From contig JAXMCK010000004.1 of the NCBI GenBank assembly GCA_046349395.1, positions 496,001 to 560,000 on the forward strand: a stretch of DNA of 64,000 nt, in the 5' to 3' direction. Numbering within the stretch: the stretch's first letter is position 1; every line of letters begins with the position of its first letter. This document shows positions 9,401 through 16,600 of this stretch, in pieces. The notes beneath the pieces are model-generated. The model ran no database searches and was not told where the DNA came from. It was given only the letters and a program-made list of their open reading frames with translations. This stretch comes from JAXMCK01 sp046349395. GTDB lineage: Bacteria; Pseudomonadota; Alphaproteobacteria; Geminicoccales; Geminicoccaceae. The translations under genes and the position numbers were made by a program.

Positions 9401-9692
9401 CAGGAACGAGGGCGCCTACGTCGCCAGTCTGGACGTGACGTACACGATCGGCGGCGTCGCCAAGAAGCTCGACGTCGGTCCCGTCCTCAACGTCGTCAAC
9501 CTCAACGAGCGCAGCCTCGACCTACCGCCGGACGCCGGCAACGTGGTCGTGCAGGGCTACTACAACGGCATTCCCGGCCGGACGGCGATCTTCCGCGAGG
9601 CGATCGATTTCACGCAGGGCCCGGCGTGCTTCACGACCACTGGCTCGGTGTTCAAGCGGGACTACATCCGCGACACCGGCTGTCGGCCCTAG
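6447..9692 (+). CDS. Secreted MACPF-domain protein with CDC-like C-terminal domain
   Basis: A 1081-residue exported protein (signal peptide ending at VSA-G, residue 33). The first 400 residues are beta-rich and unrecognised. About 400-680 reads as a MACPF/CDC pore-forming fold: STEEVEKAFNGGTTTSVNLG then a Gly/Ser-rich amphipathic stretch (422-465), the MACPF signature Y556-G-T-H-F560 followed six residues later by G-A (consensus Y-G-T-H-[FY]-x6-G-G), and a second amphipathic stretch (589-638) before a CIGGSGC pair. From about 978, FRNEGAYVASLDVTY, LPPDAGNVVVQ, AIFRE and TTTGSVFKRDY follow, from memory, the layout of the membrane-binding beta-sandwich of cholesterol-dependent cytolysins. Expected role: membrane insertion and pore formation. 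ATG 6447 is preferred over 6411 because AAGAAGG precedes it and the overlap with the upstream gene is short. Confidence 0.82.
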   Translation: MAASEPSRRLIGGWAALFPLLLAAFADAGPVSAGTLSFDGTSGPVPLVKTVDHVTGAELATLTLRFSPHYGAAAGQGTEPAAKPGAVLVGLSGANEQLMIGLGQTAGQITLSNQDGAAVSVDLHAVSEGVYELTLKHVPEGGWAVADGTGPRATLAKDFFEPAGDDLLMLRAGGRAYVGTINTFGITAPDGEQVVTIADDGTLLKRFAPRLGIYQQADSEISVPLPAVGRPGLAHGLYARESFFALVERQGRLGISFDWGGFLPLASDPMAARSLVPADPALAWLGRLEFPEGTNETFTAKGVSPYRPMLPMLSEGVRYLRVEHLGDLPNEHPSGQKLDEVWLAKDIPSGFNSSIRGCFDVQRTDLVDFQNTGCTSTIFQLPPLESANYRTIDSTIVPYGWRYAQRHVETGSYFSSMVTSTEEVEKAFNGGTTTSVNLGIGGGEKDKYGLSADLSRNESFGRREGQMTTDGRMMSVHQSIATSHAIVLDPIYVRLNDCFIRRVLRMAPTALAPAYFEAEADPTKRQAGGDDADDCPETFQGPTAVPLSVGSFLDLYGTHFAYAITYGAWGRQTVSYASQAVEHFLETKSKVEQTVGLDAKLGPVKGGFSQETEEEHQQIGKLKNEKELETSAYVCIGGSGCNDGKVDAHSNLVPVFLHLRTIDGLLAPPYFTDPAIIVDLRQKVRAEVKKRMAAAPDADIEPFRTVRLSLKAGLTCQSGEQLLCTDIATGGVDIVVQGVLADGRRIELSPPVAYPLSALEAQPVETMFTVNGATPHGRIESLAISLAPKGTRKAGAVVAQGCCDKDWYLGANVVVTRVPGKRTFYATPDGLQFQSDQEPDTYTRSVSDPRLTMDGASAVGSGRGREVVLPLNGGGSVDDVLLSMGGEASVGVKVEGSLRPVDIAAELGFRPEPAWISAFFEAYDDDADRLLQPGGAIHALMQCPSGTWKTEIGCDYGTRTKACPPPLVPYGGVCAVAGTPRKVVFRNEGAYVASLDVTYTIGGVAKKLDVGPVLNVVNLNERSLDLPPDAGNVVVQGYYNGIPGRTAIFREAIDFTQGPACFTTTGSVFKRDYIRDTGCRP

Positions 9693-9713
9693 CGGCGAGG
9701 GCATCGTTGGCGA

Positions 9714-9741
9714 TTGACATCCCGGGACCTTCGCCTATCCC
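9714..9741 (+). promoter_or_regulatory. Probable promoter of bfr
   Basis: TTGACA (9714-9719), a 16-nt spacer and TATCCC (9736-9741): consensus -35, weaker -10. It lies between the MACPF stop and bfr, about 40 nt before the bfr ATG, which has a strong AGGAGG ribosome-binding site. Confidence 0.55.
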
Positions 9742-9780
9742 CGCCGCTCTGACAGACCCGCAACGCCAGGAGGGATCGGC

Positions 9781-10257
9781 ATGACCAAGGCACTGACCGG
9801 CGACCCGCAGGTGCTGGCCGCCCTCAACGAGGCGCTCCGCGGCGAGCTGACCGCGATCAACCAGTACTTCCTGCACGCGCGGATGCTGGAGGACTGGGGC
9901 TTCTTCAAGCGCGGCAAGGCGGAATACGACGAGAGCATCGAGGAGATGCGGCATGCCGACAAGCTGATCAAGCGCATCCTGCTGCTCGGCGGCCTGCCCA
10001 ACCTGCAGGATCTCGGCAAGCTCTATATCGGCGAGAACCTGAAGGAAGTGATCGAGTGCGACTACCGCCTCGAGCTCGAGGGCATCGACCACTACCGCAA
10101 AGCGATCGGCATCTGCGAGGCGGCGCGCGACTATGTCAGCCGCGACCTGCTGACCGAGATCCTGGAAGACGAGGAGGAGCACCAGGACCACAACCGGTCC
10201 GAGCTCGAGCTGATCGACAGGATCGGCCTCCAGAACTTCGGCCAGTCGCAGATCTAG
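9781..10257 (+). CDS. bfr: Bacterioferritin
   Basis: A 158-residue haem-containing ferritin of the 24-mer type. All ferroxidase-centre ligands are present when numbered against E. coli Bfr plus four: Glu22, Glu55, His58, Glu98, Glu131 and His134; the haem-ligand methionine is Met56 (EEMRHAD). The segments INQYFLHARM and GLPNLQDLGKL are diagnostic. It oxidises Fe(II) and stores it as a ferric mineral in the cytoplasm; Bfd at 5096-5329 is the expected reductant for release. It has its own promoter, so its expression need not depend on the MACPF genes upstream. Confidence 0.97.
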   Translation: MTKALTGDPQVLAALNEALRGELTAINQYFLHARMLEDWGFFKRGKAEYDESIEEMRHADKLIKRILLLGGLPNLQDLGKLYIGENLKEVIECDYRLELEGIDHYRKAIGICEAARDYVSRDLLTEILEDEEEHQDHNRSELELIDRIGLQNFGQSQI

Positions 10258-10702
10258 CGACCCGATCGTAGGGCGGCCGGAACGACCGGCCGCTCGCGTC
10301 ACGGCGTGCAGACGGGCGTCTATTTCCGGGCCCTCCGGAGCCGTCTTTCCGCCCTCTTCGACTCCCGGGCGACTTCCCGAACTCTCTCGCAGGACGACCC
10401 AACTCGGTGCGGCGCCGCCGCACGGCGATGCTCGTCGTCGTATGGATCGGGTCGGCTGCGGGCGGACGGTGGGAAGCTATGGAGACTTTGGACCAAGTTA
10501 TGGTAAAGCATATCTCAAAAATATGAATGGGATCTAATTCAAATCCTCGTTGAAGATCAGATTTCCATCTCCGCGCAATCGAGTAGCCGAGCCGATCCAC
10601 CAAGAATGTGAATTGAACGTAGTCCGACAATTCGGCTTATCTGGCCTCGGTGGCGAAGCGACGGCGGCCGACGCCTCCGGTTGATAACGAAGAGGGGTCG
10701 AG
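10258..10702. other. Non-coding spacer between bfr and the copper oxidase gene
   Basis: No convincing gene. Just after bfr there is a perfect 8-bp stem (GCGGCCGG / CCGGCCGC, 10273-10293, loop AACGA) without a T-run, possibly a Rho-assisted terminator. The stretch 10490-10580 is clearly AT-rich (AAAGCATATCTCAAAAATAT) in contrast to its flanks, and probably holds the promoter of the oxidase gene, whose ATG is preceded by GAAGAGGGG. Confidence 0.5.
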
Positions 10703-12451
10703 ATGCGCGGATTAGTTGGAGCGCCACCGCTTGCCTTGTGCCTTCTGCTGCTGCTCACGGCTCCGGCCAGCGCCGGAGGTGGTGGTCCGGCCGCCGACGT
10801 GGACGCCTCCCGGCTGCCGCAGCCGAAACTGATCGACCATGGCTACGGTCCGGGGGTCGAGCCGACGCGGTGGCGGAAGATGTCGCGCCTGGCCCTCAAC
10901 CTCGCCGGCATCGTGCCCGAACTGCCTGTCGATCCGGTGGCCGCGACGCAGGGTATCTTCGGGCAGCCGCTCAGCTGGCCGATCGTCCCCATCCACATGT
11001 CCCTGCTCCCGGACGGGCGGGTGCTGACCTACGGCACCACACCGGCCGGCAAGGCATCGGGCTCGCTCGTCTACGTGCTCTTCGACCCCGACAAGGGAAC
11101 GGGGCCCGAGGCGCTGTCGGTGATGCCGAACACGACGACGACCGACATCTTCTGCAGCGCCCAGTCGATCATGGCGCAGACGGGCGAGACGCTGATCACC
11201 GGTGGCGCCCGGAAGGTCAACTACTCGATCAACTCGACGACGATCTTCGATTCGAGCAGCAATGCGATCCGCGCGGCGCAGCCGATGTCGTACGCGCGCT
11301 GGTACCCCACGCTGGTCGCGCTGCCCAATGGCGACATGCTCACCGTGGGCGGCCGACAGGACATCGGCGTGCCGACGACGATGCCCGAGATCTTCAGTGC
11401 CACGGCCGGCTGGCGCACGCTGCCGCTGGCGGACAGCATCGCCGCCTTCGGACTCGCCAAGGGCAACTGGTGGTATCCCCAGGCCTATCTGACGCCGACC
11501 GGGGACGTGTTCATCCTCGGGCACGACGGCGCGATGTTCCGGCTCGACCCGACGAATTCCGGTGCGATCACGAAGCTGGCGAAGAAGGTGACGGTCGCCC
11601 ATCAGTCGCTGGCGACGGTGATGTTCCAACCAGGGCGATTGCTGTCGATCCGCAACAAGCTCGAAGCCGATGTCATCGACATCAACGGCAGCGAGCCGAC
11701 GGTCCGCAAGACCTCGCCGATCGACCAGTTGCGCTACTATGGCAGCCTGACGGTGATGGCCGACGGCAAGGTGCTGTACAATGGCGGCTCGATCGTCATC
11801 AACAAGCTCGGCGGCGTGGCCTATCTCGGGATCATCTGGGATCCGGCGACGGAGCAATGGACGACCACGGCGGCAGCGGCGAAGCCGCGTCTCTACCATT
11901 CCTCGTCGCTGCTGCTGCCGGACGCCACCGTGCTGACCGGCGGCGGCGGTCCGCCCGGGCCCGTGCTGAACATGAACGCGGAGATCTATTACCCGCCATA
12001 TCTGTTCGATTCGTCCGGCCAACTGGCGCCGCGGCCGGAAATCGTGGACTCCCCCTCCTCGCTGCCGGCCGGCGGCAGCTTCGCGGTACAGGTCGGCGAG
12101 GGCACCACGGTCTCGCGAGTGACGCTGGTGCGGGGTGGATCGGCGACGCACAACTTCAACCCGGACCAGCGCTTCTTCGCCCTGCCCTTCACGCAGGACG
12201 GCACGACCCTGACGGTGGACGCACCGGCCGACCGGCGGGTGGCCCCGCCCGGGGCCTACATGCTGTTCGCCTTCGACGCCGCCGGGGTCCCCTCGCATGC
12301 CAGGATGATGATGGCGGCCGTCGAGCCGCCCCCGACGGACCCGCCGCCAGACCCGCCGACCGATCCGACTGATCAGCCGCCGGACGACACCAACAACCCG
12401 CCGGCCGACCAACCCACCGTCACGCCATCCGCACTCCGGAAGGGGCGCTGA
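10703..12451 (+). CDS. Secreted galactose/glyoxal oxidase-like copper radical oxidase
   Basis: A 582-residue protein with an N-terminal signal peptide (ends near TAPASA-G, residue 24), a kelch-type beta-propeller and a C-terminal DUF1929 domain. The complete active site of copper radical oxidases is readable: Cys151 (DIFCSAQ) and Tyr201 (RWYPTL) for the thioether-linked radical cofactor, Tyr398-His399 (RLYHSS) and His483 (THNFNP); the spacing from His399 to His483 matches that in fungal galactose oxidase. These enzymes oxidise primary alcohols or aldehydes and release hydrogen peroxide. A 45-residue Pro/Asp/Thr-rich tail (repeats of the PPTDPPPDPP type) follows. The substrate cannot be predicted. 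Strong GAGGGG ribosome-binding site; likely single-gene transcript. Confidence 0.85.
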   Translation: MRGLVGAPPLALCLLLLLTAPASAGGGGPAADVDASRLPQPKLIDHGYGPGVEPTRWRKMSRLALNLAGIVPELPVDPVAATQGIFGQPLSWPIVPIHMSLLPDGRVLTYGTTPAGKASGSLVYVLFDPDKGTGPEALSVMPNTTTTDIFCSAQSIMAQTGETLITGGARKVNYSINSTTIFDSSSNAIRAAQPMSYARWYPTLVALPNGDMLTVGGRQDIGVPTTMPEIFSATAGWRTLPLADSIAAFGLAKGNWWYPQAYLTPTGDVFILGHDGAMFRLDPTNSGAITKLAKKVTVAHQSLATVMFQPGRLLSIRNKLEADVIDINGSEPTVRKTSPIDQLRYYGSLTVMADGKVLYNGGSIVINKLGGVAYLGIIWDPATEQWTTTAAAAKPRLYHSSSLLLPDATVLTGGGGPPGPVLNMNAEIYYPPYLFDSSGQLAPRPEIVDSPSSLPAGGSFAVQVGEGTTVSRVTLVRGGSATHNFNPDQRFFALPFTQDGTTLTVDAPADRRVAPPGAYMLFAFDAAGVPSHARMMMAAVEPPPTDPPPDPPTDPTDQPPDDTNNPPADQPTVTPSALRKGR

Positions 12452-12529
12452 CGCGTGTCGAGCGGCGTCGGCACGATCTGGCTGGAATCGGCTTAGTTAC
12501 AGCCAGAGCGTTCTCTGTAACGGATCCAA

Positions 12530-12958
12530 TTGCAGCACACTCGAGAGCAGGGTGACACCGGGATCAGCATTTTGGGGCTGGTGGCATGGGGCGGGCGCAA
12601 ACCCGCTCCTCTGAGCGAAGATGTGAAGGATGTGGTGCCGCCCTTGCGGACCTCGAAGACGGATTCGATCGAGGCGCGGCTTCTCGTGCCAGCCGCGTGC
12701 AGAGAGATCCGGATCGACACGAGTTGGATCGACATGGGCGAGCACGGACCGGAACGATTGCGGCGCCTCATGCTCGCCTCGATGCGGCGGGTGGCGCCCG
12801 ACTTGCTGCCGTTGCGAGAGGGCCTGAAGCTGGGGCTGCTGCCGCGACTGGCGGAGGAAGAGCGGCGGGTCGTAGCGGACGACATGCTGGGCGCACGGCG
12901 CGGCTGCCTCGATGCCGAGGACTTCGCTTTCGACGCGTACGATCCCGCTGCCCGCTGA
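12530..12958 (+). CDS. Doubtful small ORF in an unexplained 600-nt region
   Basis: The region 12452-13056 holds no recognisable gene. The best candidate is a 142-residue frame whose second half (from IDTSWIDMGEHGPERLRRLML on) has codon use like a real gene in this genome, while its first third does not. A different frame ending at 13050 (NRLVLAETAYVGLRGRVDAVLGDC) also looks coding but has no start. I read this as either a small unknown gene or remnants of a disrupted one. No ribosome-binding site is evident, and nothing links it to the flanking oxidase or di-heme genes. Confidence 0.3.
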   Translation: MQHTREQGDTGISILGLVAWGGRKPAPLSEDVKDVVPPLRTSKTDSIEARLLVPAACREIRIDTSWIDMGEHGPERLRRLMLASMRRVAPDLLPLREGLKLGLLPRLAEEERRVVADDMLGARRGCLDAEDFAFDAYDPAAR

Positions 12959-13056
12959 GCCGCGCCGGCCCCGCTAACCGGCTGGTGCTGGCCGAGACGG
13001 CCTATGTGGGGCTGCGCGGCCGGGTCGACGCGGTGCTGGGCGACTGCTGAGGCTGC

Positions 13057-14460
13057 TCAGAGTGAGCCAAGGTACGCGATCAGTGCTTCCCGATCCTGCG
13101 CCGACATGGTGCGGAAGGCCTCGCGGGCGGGCCGTGCCTCGCCGCCGTGCCAGAGAATGGCCTCGGCGAAGCCGCGGGCGCGGCCGTCGTGGAGGAGGCG
13201 GTCGTGGCCGTTGGTCTGGGGCACGAGGCCCAGGCCCCAGAGGGGCGGCGTGCGCCACTCGCTGCCGCTCGCCTGACCGTCGGGGCGGCCGTCGGCGAGG
13301 TCCGGGCCCATGTCGTGGAGCAGGAGGTCGGTGAAGGGGTGGATCGTCTGGCCGGCGAGCTCGGGCAGGTCCGCGGTCGCGGCCGTCTGCAGCGTCGGTA
13401 GGTGACAGGCGGCACAGCCGGCGGCACGGAAGAGGCCGACACCGCGGCGAACGGCGGGGTCGTCGACGTTGCGCTGGCGGGGAACCGCCAGAAGTCGGGT
13501 GTAGAGGGTGAGCTTGTCGAGGAAGGCCTGCGCCAGCTCTGGCTCCCCGCCCGTCGGCGCCTCCGCGCAGGCGGCCTGGGCCCGGGGGCAGTTCTGCTGC
13601 GGGTGGAGCGCGGTCGTGAGGCCGATGTCGCCCAGCGCTGCGTTGGCGTTCTGGGTGGCGAGAGAGGCGACGTTTGCCTTCCAGCCGAAGCGGCCGGGCA
13701 TCATGGCCCCGGCGGTCGGGTCCCAGACGCGATTGGGCCGGCCGGAGATGCCGTCATGGTCGGCGTCGTCCGGGTCGGCAAGGGCCTCGAGCGTCGCCTC
13801 CGGGACGGCTTCGAGGAGGCCCAGGCCGATCATCTGCGGGGCGACGCGGGAGCTCGTCATGAGGCCGTCGCCGGACGGGCCGAAGGCGAGGTCGGTCAGC
13901 TGCAGCACCGGCTCCAGGAGGGTGAAGGGCGTGCCGTCGCCGTAGGTGCCGCCGATCTCCTCGTATCGGAGGTCGACGCGGCCTTCCGCCGGCACACCGG
14001 GCAGGGCGCGGTCGTTCAGCTGGTCGCCATAGGTCGGGTCGGGAGCGATGCCCCCATGGGCGTCGGTGCCGGGCACGCTGAGACGGACGAGCATCGACTC
14101 GAACGGCTGCCCGGGGGCCTCGGGTGGGCGACCGCGGCCGTCGAAGGTGTGACAGCCGGCGCAGGACACGCGGTTGAAGGTGGGGCCCAGCCCGTCGAAG
14201 CTCTTCACCGAAGCGGGGGCGGCCACCCAGTTGGTGTTGAAGATGCGGTTGCCGAAAAAGAAGGGGCGCTCGTGCTCGCGCCTCGCGTTGGCAGCGAGGA
14301 ACGTGAACGCCTTCTGGCCCTGCAGCGGGCGCGTCGTCTCACCACCCAGGTCCGGCGTCTGCGGCAGGGCCAGAAGCTGCTGCCGCAAGGAGAGGGGAAC
14401 TGAAGCGCCGACCACCAGAGCCGTGGCGAGGACGGCCAGCGCTGCGAGCCAGCACCTCAT
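13057..14460 (-). CDS. Di-heme oxidoreductase (DUF1111 / DHOR family)
   Basis: A 467-residue exported c-type cytochrome with an N-terminal signal/anchor (residues 1-19) and two haem-attachment motifs: C100-AG-C-H104 and C349-AA-C-H353. The FxNRVSCAGCHTFDGRG and GIGLLEAVPE segments and the terminal LLHDMGPDLADG ... EWRTPPLWGLG pattern are those of the di-heme peroxidase-like family called thiol oxidoreductase in many genomes. It overlaps the imelysin stop by 4 nt (ATGA), so the two are one operon. In gamma- and alphaproteobacteria the same pair recurs in iron-responsive operons; the actual reaction is not settled. Confidence 0.88.
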   Translation of the reverse strand: MRCWLAALAVLATALVVGASVPLSLRQQLLALPQTPDLGGETTRPLQGQKAFTFLAANARREHERPFFFGNRIFNTNWVAAPASVKSFDGLGPTFNRVSCAGCHTFDGRGRPPEAPGQPFESMLVRLSVPGTDAHGGIAPDPTYGDQLNDRALPGVPAEGRVDLRYEEIGGTYGDGTPFTLLEPVLQLTDLAFGPSGDGLMTSSRVAPQMIGLGLLEAVPEATLEALADPDDADHDGISGRPNRVWDPTAGAMMPGRFGWKANVASLATQNANAALGDIGLTTALHPQQNCPRAQAACAEAPTGGEPELAQAFLDKLTLYTRLLAVPRQRNVDDPAVRRGVGLFRAAGCAACHLPTLQTAATADLPELAGQTIHPFTDLLLHDMGPDLADGRPDGQASGSEWRTPPLWGLGLVPQTNGHDRLLHDGRARGFAEAILWHGGEARPAREAFRTMSAQDREALIAYLGSL

Positions 14461-15740
14461 GCCGTGGGAATGAGGACGAGGACGCCGAGCTTGTTGCCGG
14501 CGGCCTTGAGGCCGTCGCCCAGGGCCTGGAGCGAAGTCACGGCGGCTTCGGCGGCCTCGCGCTCCGTTGAGCCGGGCGGGCTCGCCAGCACCTGGTCCCA
14601 GGGATCGCCGAGGGCGGCGACCTTGGCTTTGGCGTCGGCGAGGAGTCTGTCGACGTGAGTCTTCAGGGCGGGATCCCGGCTGCCGACGAGGGTGTCGAGG
14701 CCGGCATGCTTGCCGCCGTCGCCGCTCCAGACGCGCTCGATACCGACGAGGTCGTAGACGAAGTCCTGATGTGTCGTGTCGGAGAAGCAGGAGTGCTCGT
14801 CCTCCTGGTCGCCGGAGTCGAGGGCGACGGTGAGGCGCTCGGACATGAACTCGAAGCCGGCCAGTATCGCCATACCGTTCAGCATCCGGCCCAGCGCCTC
14901 GCGTTGCGGAAGCGACTTGAACCTCGCGGCGTAGGAGTGGGGGTCGGTGACGTCCCAGGCTGCGACGAGGGAGTCGAGGTCGGCCGCAAGCTGCTGGGTG
15001 ACGAGGTCGAGATAGGTGCGGCGGCGGTCGTTCGTGCCCTGACCCGGGACATAGTCGGTCCAGGGGCGCGCACCGGGGCCGGTAGCGGACAGGTCCTGGC
15101 CCCAGAGGAGGAACTCGATGGCGTGCCAGCCGGTGGTGACGTCGGCCTCGTCGGCCTTCTGGTCGACGGCGTCGATGTGCTCGATCGAGACCGGCTGACC
15201 CGGATCGTTGATCAGGCCGGCCGTCCTGTTGCCGACGACGTAGTCGATGACCGACTCGTTGAGCGGCCAGGCATTGATCCGACCTTCGACCGCCTCGATC
15301 GGGCCGTCGTAGAAGCGGAAGGTTTCGGTGACGAGGTAGCTCGGGCGGGCGGCGACCCAGGCGGCACGCGCCGCGGCGAGCGACGCCTCGGACGGGCTCG
15401 CCAGGAGGGCCCCGACGGCAGCGCGCAGCTTCCCGGCCTGGGCCGCGGCCTCGACGTAGCTGGCGCGGACGAGGTCGACATAGCCGTCGATCTGGGGCTT
15501 CGCGTCGAAGCTCCAGGCGTTCGGGTCCTTGGACAGCAGGCTGTAGGACGACGGAACGCCGCCGCCTTCACCGCCCTCCCCGCCCTCGCCCCCTTCTCCA
15601 CCCTCGCCCTCGCCGCCCTCCGCCTGGGCGAAGGCCTGCGGGAAGAAGGACAGGCCGTCGTGATGGTCCAAGGGCAGCGAGGCGCCCCCGACCAGCACGC
15701 AACTGCCGACGCTGATCCAGAGCTTCGTCCTTATCTGCAT
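14457..15740 (-). CDS. Imelysin family iron-regulated protein (IrpA-like)
   Basis: A 427-residue exported protein with the imelysin signature GWHAIEFLLWG (His206, Glu209 of the GxHxxE motif) and the matching helical-bundle segments. The start is set at MQIRTKLWISVGSC because GGAGGGCAGGAC precedes it at good spacing. The signal peptide ends near AFAQA and is followed by a striking acidic Gly/Glu repeat (GGEG / GGE, roughly residues 42-62) before the folded domain. Imelysins are periplasmic or outer-membrane proteins of iron-responsive loci with a proposed role in iron uptake. Operon with the di-heme oxidoreductase downstream; divergent from the PKHD hydroxylase. I could not find a convincing Fur-type site in the spacer. 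Confidence 0.9.
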   Translation of the reverse strand: MQIRTKLWISVGSCVLVGGASLPLDHHDGLSFFPQAFAQAEGGEGEGGEGGEGGEGGEGGGVPSSYSLLSKDPNAWSFDAKPQIDGYVDLVRASYVEAAAQAGKLRAAVGALLASPSEASLAAARAAWVAARPSYLVTETFRFYDGPIEAVEGRINAWPLNESVIDYVVGNRTAGLINDPGQPVSIEHIDAVDQKADEADVTTGWHAIEFLLWGQDLSATGPGARPWTDYVPGQGTNDRRRTYLDLVTQQLAADLDSLVAAWDVTDPHSYAARFKSLPQREALGRMLNGMAILAGFEFMSERLTVALDSGDQEDEHSCFSDTTHQDFVYDLVGIERVWSGDGGKHAGLDTLVGSRDPALKTHVDRLLADAKAKVAALGDPWDQVLASPPGSTEREAAEAAVTSLQALGDGLKAAGNKLGVLVLIPTA

Positions 15741-15931
15741 GTCCTGCCCTCCGCCACAGATGACGCAAGTTCTGGTAGCCGTCGGATTCAATAGCAGAAA
15801 GCAGAACCGTTCCAGGGTGGCCGGGACGGATGTACTGTTTGGAACATTTCGAAGATTGCGCTGCAGGCGACGACATTGCCGGATGTCATGGTCGGCTGCT
15901 AAGCGGCGCCGGTACCGTTGAGGACGACGAC

Positions 15932-16594
15932 ATGCTGTTGTGCATCGCGGACCTGTTGCCCGCCGACGAGGTGAAGCTGGCCTGCGAGACCCTGGCGAAG
16001 GCCCGCTTCGAGGACGGGCGGGCGACGGCCGGCTGGAGTGCGAAGCTGGTCAAGAACAACCTGCAGGCCGGGCGTGACGACCCGGCGCTGGCGAGCCTGC
16101 GCCGGCTGATCGAGCAGCGGCTGCAGGGGAACGCGCTGTTCCAGCTGGCGGCGCGGCCGAAGAAGCTGACGCCGCTGCTCTTGTCGCGCTACGAACCGGG
16201 GATGGCCTATGGCAGCCATGTCGACGACGCGCTGATGCAGGGGCTGCGGACGGACGTCTCGTTCACGCTGTTCCTCAGCGATCCGGAGACCTACGAGGGC
16301 GGCGACCTCGTCATCGAGTCCACGGCCGGCGAGCAAGCGTTCAAGCTGCCGGCGGGATCGGTGGTGACCTATCCCTCCACCAGCCTGCACCGGGTCGAGC
16401 CCGTCACGAGCGGCGCTCGCCTAGCAGCGGTCGGCTGGGCGCGCTCGCTGATCCGGGACCCGGCGAAGCGCGAACTGCTGTTCGACCTCGACACCGCGCG
16501 GCGCCGCCTGTTCGAGCAGCACGGCAAGACGCCGGAGTTCGACCTGCTGAGCAAAACGGCCGCCAACCTGCTCCGGCTGTGGGCGGAGGATTGA
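15932..16594 (+). CDS. PKHD-type Fe(II)/2-oxoglutarate hydroxylase (PiuC/YbiX family)
   Basis: A 220-residue protein starting MLLCIADLL after a GAGGAC ribosome-binding site. The facial triad is His96 and Asp98 (SHVDDALM) with His153 (SLHRVEP); Arg163 in GARLAAVGW is the expected 2-oxoglutarate anchor. Members of this family (PiuC in Pseudomonas, YbiX in E. coli) sit next to TonB-dependent siderophore receptors and are iron-repressed; their substrate is unknown. Its position head-to-head with the imelysin operon fits an iron-linked role. Confidence 0.9.
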   Translation: MLLCIADLLPADEVKLACETLAKARFEDGRATAGWSAKLVKNNLQAGRDDPALASLRRLIEQRLQGNALFQLAARPKKLTPLLLSRYEPGMAYGSHVDDALMQGLRTDVSFTLFLSDPETYEGGDLVIESTAGEQAFKLPAGSVVTYPSTSLHRVEPVTSGARLAAVGWARSLIRDPAKRELLFDLDTARRRLFEQHGKTPEFDLLSKTAANLLRLWAED

Positions 16595-16600
16595 GGGTGG

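Noticed and set aside
10273..10293. Hairpin after bfr as an intrinsic terminator
   Set aside because: The stem is perfect but no T-run follows on either strand; mentioned only within the spacer entry.
12493..12885. A 130-codon minus-strand frame in the unexplained region
   Set aside because: It is Ser/Arg-rich with no motif or ribosome-binding site, typical of a shadow frame.
15540..15625. Direct DNA repeat in the imelysin gene (GCCCTCGCC-like units)
   Set aside because: It is explained by the Gly/Glu repeat of the encoded linker rather than a separate repeat element.
15741..15931. Possible Fur/Irr box between the imelysin and PKHD genes
   Set aside because: I found no stretch resembling the 19-bp Fur consensus or an ICE box; only a motif-model scan could settle it.
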